From Planctomycetota bacterium (GTDB taxonomy: Bacteria; Planctomycetota; Phycisphaerae; UBA1845; CAIVHJ01): a DNA stretch of 12,499 nt. Both the position numbers and the translations under genes were made by a program. The DNA lies in contig JACZTW010000084.1 of assembly GCA_022573485.1 (NCBI GenBank), positions 1-12,499 on the forward strand. The letters are read 5' to 3'. The notes beneath the pieces are model-generated. The model was not told the DNA's origin. It was given only the letters and a program-made list of their open reading frames with translations, and made no database searches. The first letter of the stretch is position 1. The number at the start of each line of letters is the position of its first letter. Shown piece after piece: positions 12,109 to 12,499 of the stretch.

Positions 12109-12135
12109 CCCATAGATACGAGTGTCGGCGGTCAA
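12109..12135 (-). promoter_or_regulatory. Possible promoter of the permease gene
   Basis: On the minus strand, TTGACC (12135-12130), 15-bp spacer, TATGGG (12114-12109). The spacer is short and the -10 box weak. If used, transcription would start within a few bases of the ATG at 12099, again an almost leaderless message. Confidence 0.3.
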
Positions 12136-12288
12136 ATGTTCACGGTTTTGGCGCTCGGTCGTGCAGTCCGGATCATCCGGCGCCGGGCCATGGTCAATCC
12201 TGCTTGCAGTCGCGTTGTCTGAAGGAATCTGAGGCCGGAATTGCAACCGGCGTGTCCCCGGTTTTGCGTATCTGACGAAGGTGTTCTT

Positions 12289-12499
12289 ATGAGAGTTGGT
12301 GAAGTCACGGCGGAAGCGCGTGCCCGGAATGTCAGCATCGTGGGTCTGGTGCTGCAGTTCAGCTTGGCCATTTGCCTCCTGCTGCTGTATCTCTTCGATC
12401 ACTCGACGGCCGTTTTCAGCACCATGCGCCTGGCGTTCGGCGGGGTGTTCATTTGGTCGGCGCTCGCGATCCTGTACCACCAGCGACGGCATGTTGCGG
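12289..12499 (+). CDS. Small membrane protein, N-terminal part (runs off the window)
   Basis: A frame open to the right edge (70 codons visible, no stop), beginning MRVGEVTAEARARNVSIVGL. Two hydrophobic segments follow: about residues 17-36 (IVGLVLQFSLAICLLLLYLF) and about 45-63 (TMRLAFGGVFIWSALAILY), then a basic HQRRH. The pattern of a short polar N-terminus and two membrane helices suggests an integral inner-membrane protein. I do not recognise the family. GAAGGTG (12277-12283) lies 5 nt before ATG 12289. The gene is divergent from the permease gene, with 189 bp between the two starts, and the frame is incompatible with the long antisense extension of the permease. Reading frame and hydrophobicity support it; function unknown. 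Confidence 0.6.
   Translation, partial: MRVGEVTAEARARNVSIVGLVLQFSLAICLLLLYLFDHSTAVFSTMRLAFGGVFIWSALAILYHQRRHVA

Noticed and set aside
12100..12492. N-terminal extension of the permease to 12492
   Set aside because: The 131 added residues are charged and unlike a membrane permease, and the region overlaps a better-supported divergent gene beginning at 12289.
1..12499. tRNA or rRNA genes
   Set aside because: I saw no cloverleaf with T-loop GTTCRA context and acceptor pairing, and no rRNA-like conserved sequence, when reading both strands by eye.

Overview
The window most likely comes from a planctomycete (Planctomycetota, perhaps a Phycisphaerae-like lineage). Four things point there: GC-rich DNA with many small palindromic and heptanucleotide repeats between genes, a PurL fused to an N-terminal PurS-like domain next to a separate PurQ, a large secreted protein mixing Asp/Cys-rich repeats with S-layer/RTX-type sequence, and small paralogous proteins of a type I associate with planctomycetes. 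The assignment is an inference from sequence character, not from a search.

Layout. Positions 1-1239 hold the coenzyme A biosynthesis gene coaBC. It is split into a decarboxylase half (coaC, entering from the left edge) and a synthetase half (coaB). The short spacer between them is packed with heptamer repeats and a perfect 14-bp inverted repeat. A gene-poor stretch follows (1240-1940) with one good promoter and a long leader. It leads into a 1021-residue predicted surface lipoprotein (1941-5006).

Positions 5007-7320 are a mosaic of small genes and repeats. There are three small paralogous proteins of unknown function (5172-5420, 5603-5836, 6334-6603) and a hicAB toxin-antitoxin pair (6746-7155). 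Three of these four units are followed by the same palindromic repeat (R1, three copies). Strong hairpin terminators, largely of one sequence family, separate the units. Two longer repeats also occur twice: module A (92 bp, equal to the promoter and first codons of purL) and module B (83 bp). They lie in the order A-B before the third small gene and B-A before purL, so two direct copies of B enclose the third small gene and hicAB.

Positions 7321-11087 carry purL and purQ, adjacent and 2 bp apart. Together they encode the formylglycinamidine ribonucleotide synthase of purine synthesis. The purL promoter appears to be built across the B/A junction, and the gene carries three in-frame repeat-derived insertions at places that look like linkers. 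An ABC-2 type permease gene converges on purQ from the minus strand (11104-12099). A new plus-strand membrane-protein gene begins at 12289 and leaves the window.

The main theme is the invasion of essential housekeeping genes (coaBC, purL) by short repeats that are tolerated at domain borders. In coaBC a heptamer repeat supplies the stop codon that separates the two domains. The second theme is the repeat-bordered array of small genes between the lipoprotein gene and purL.
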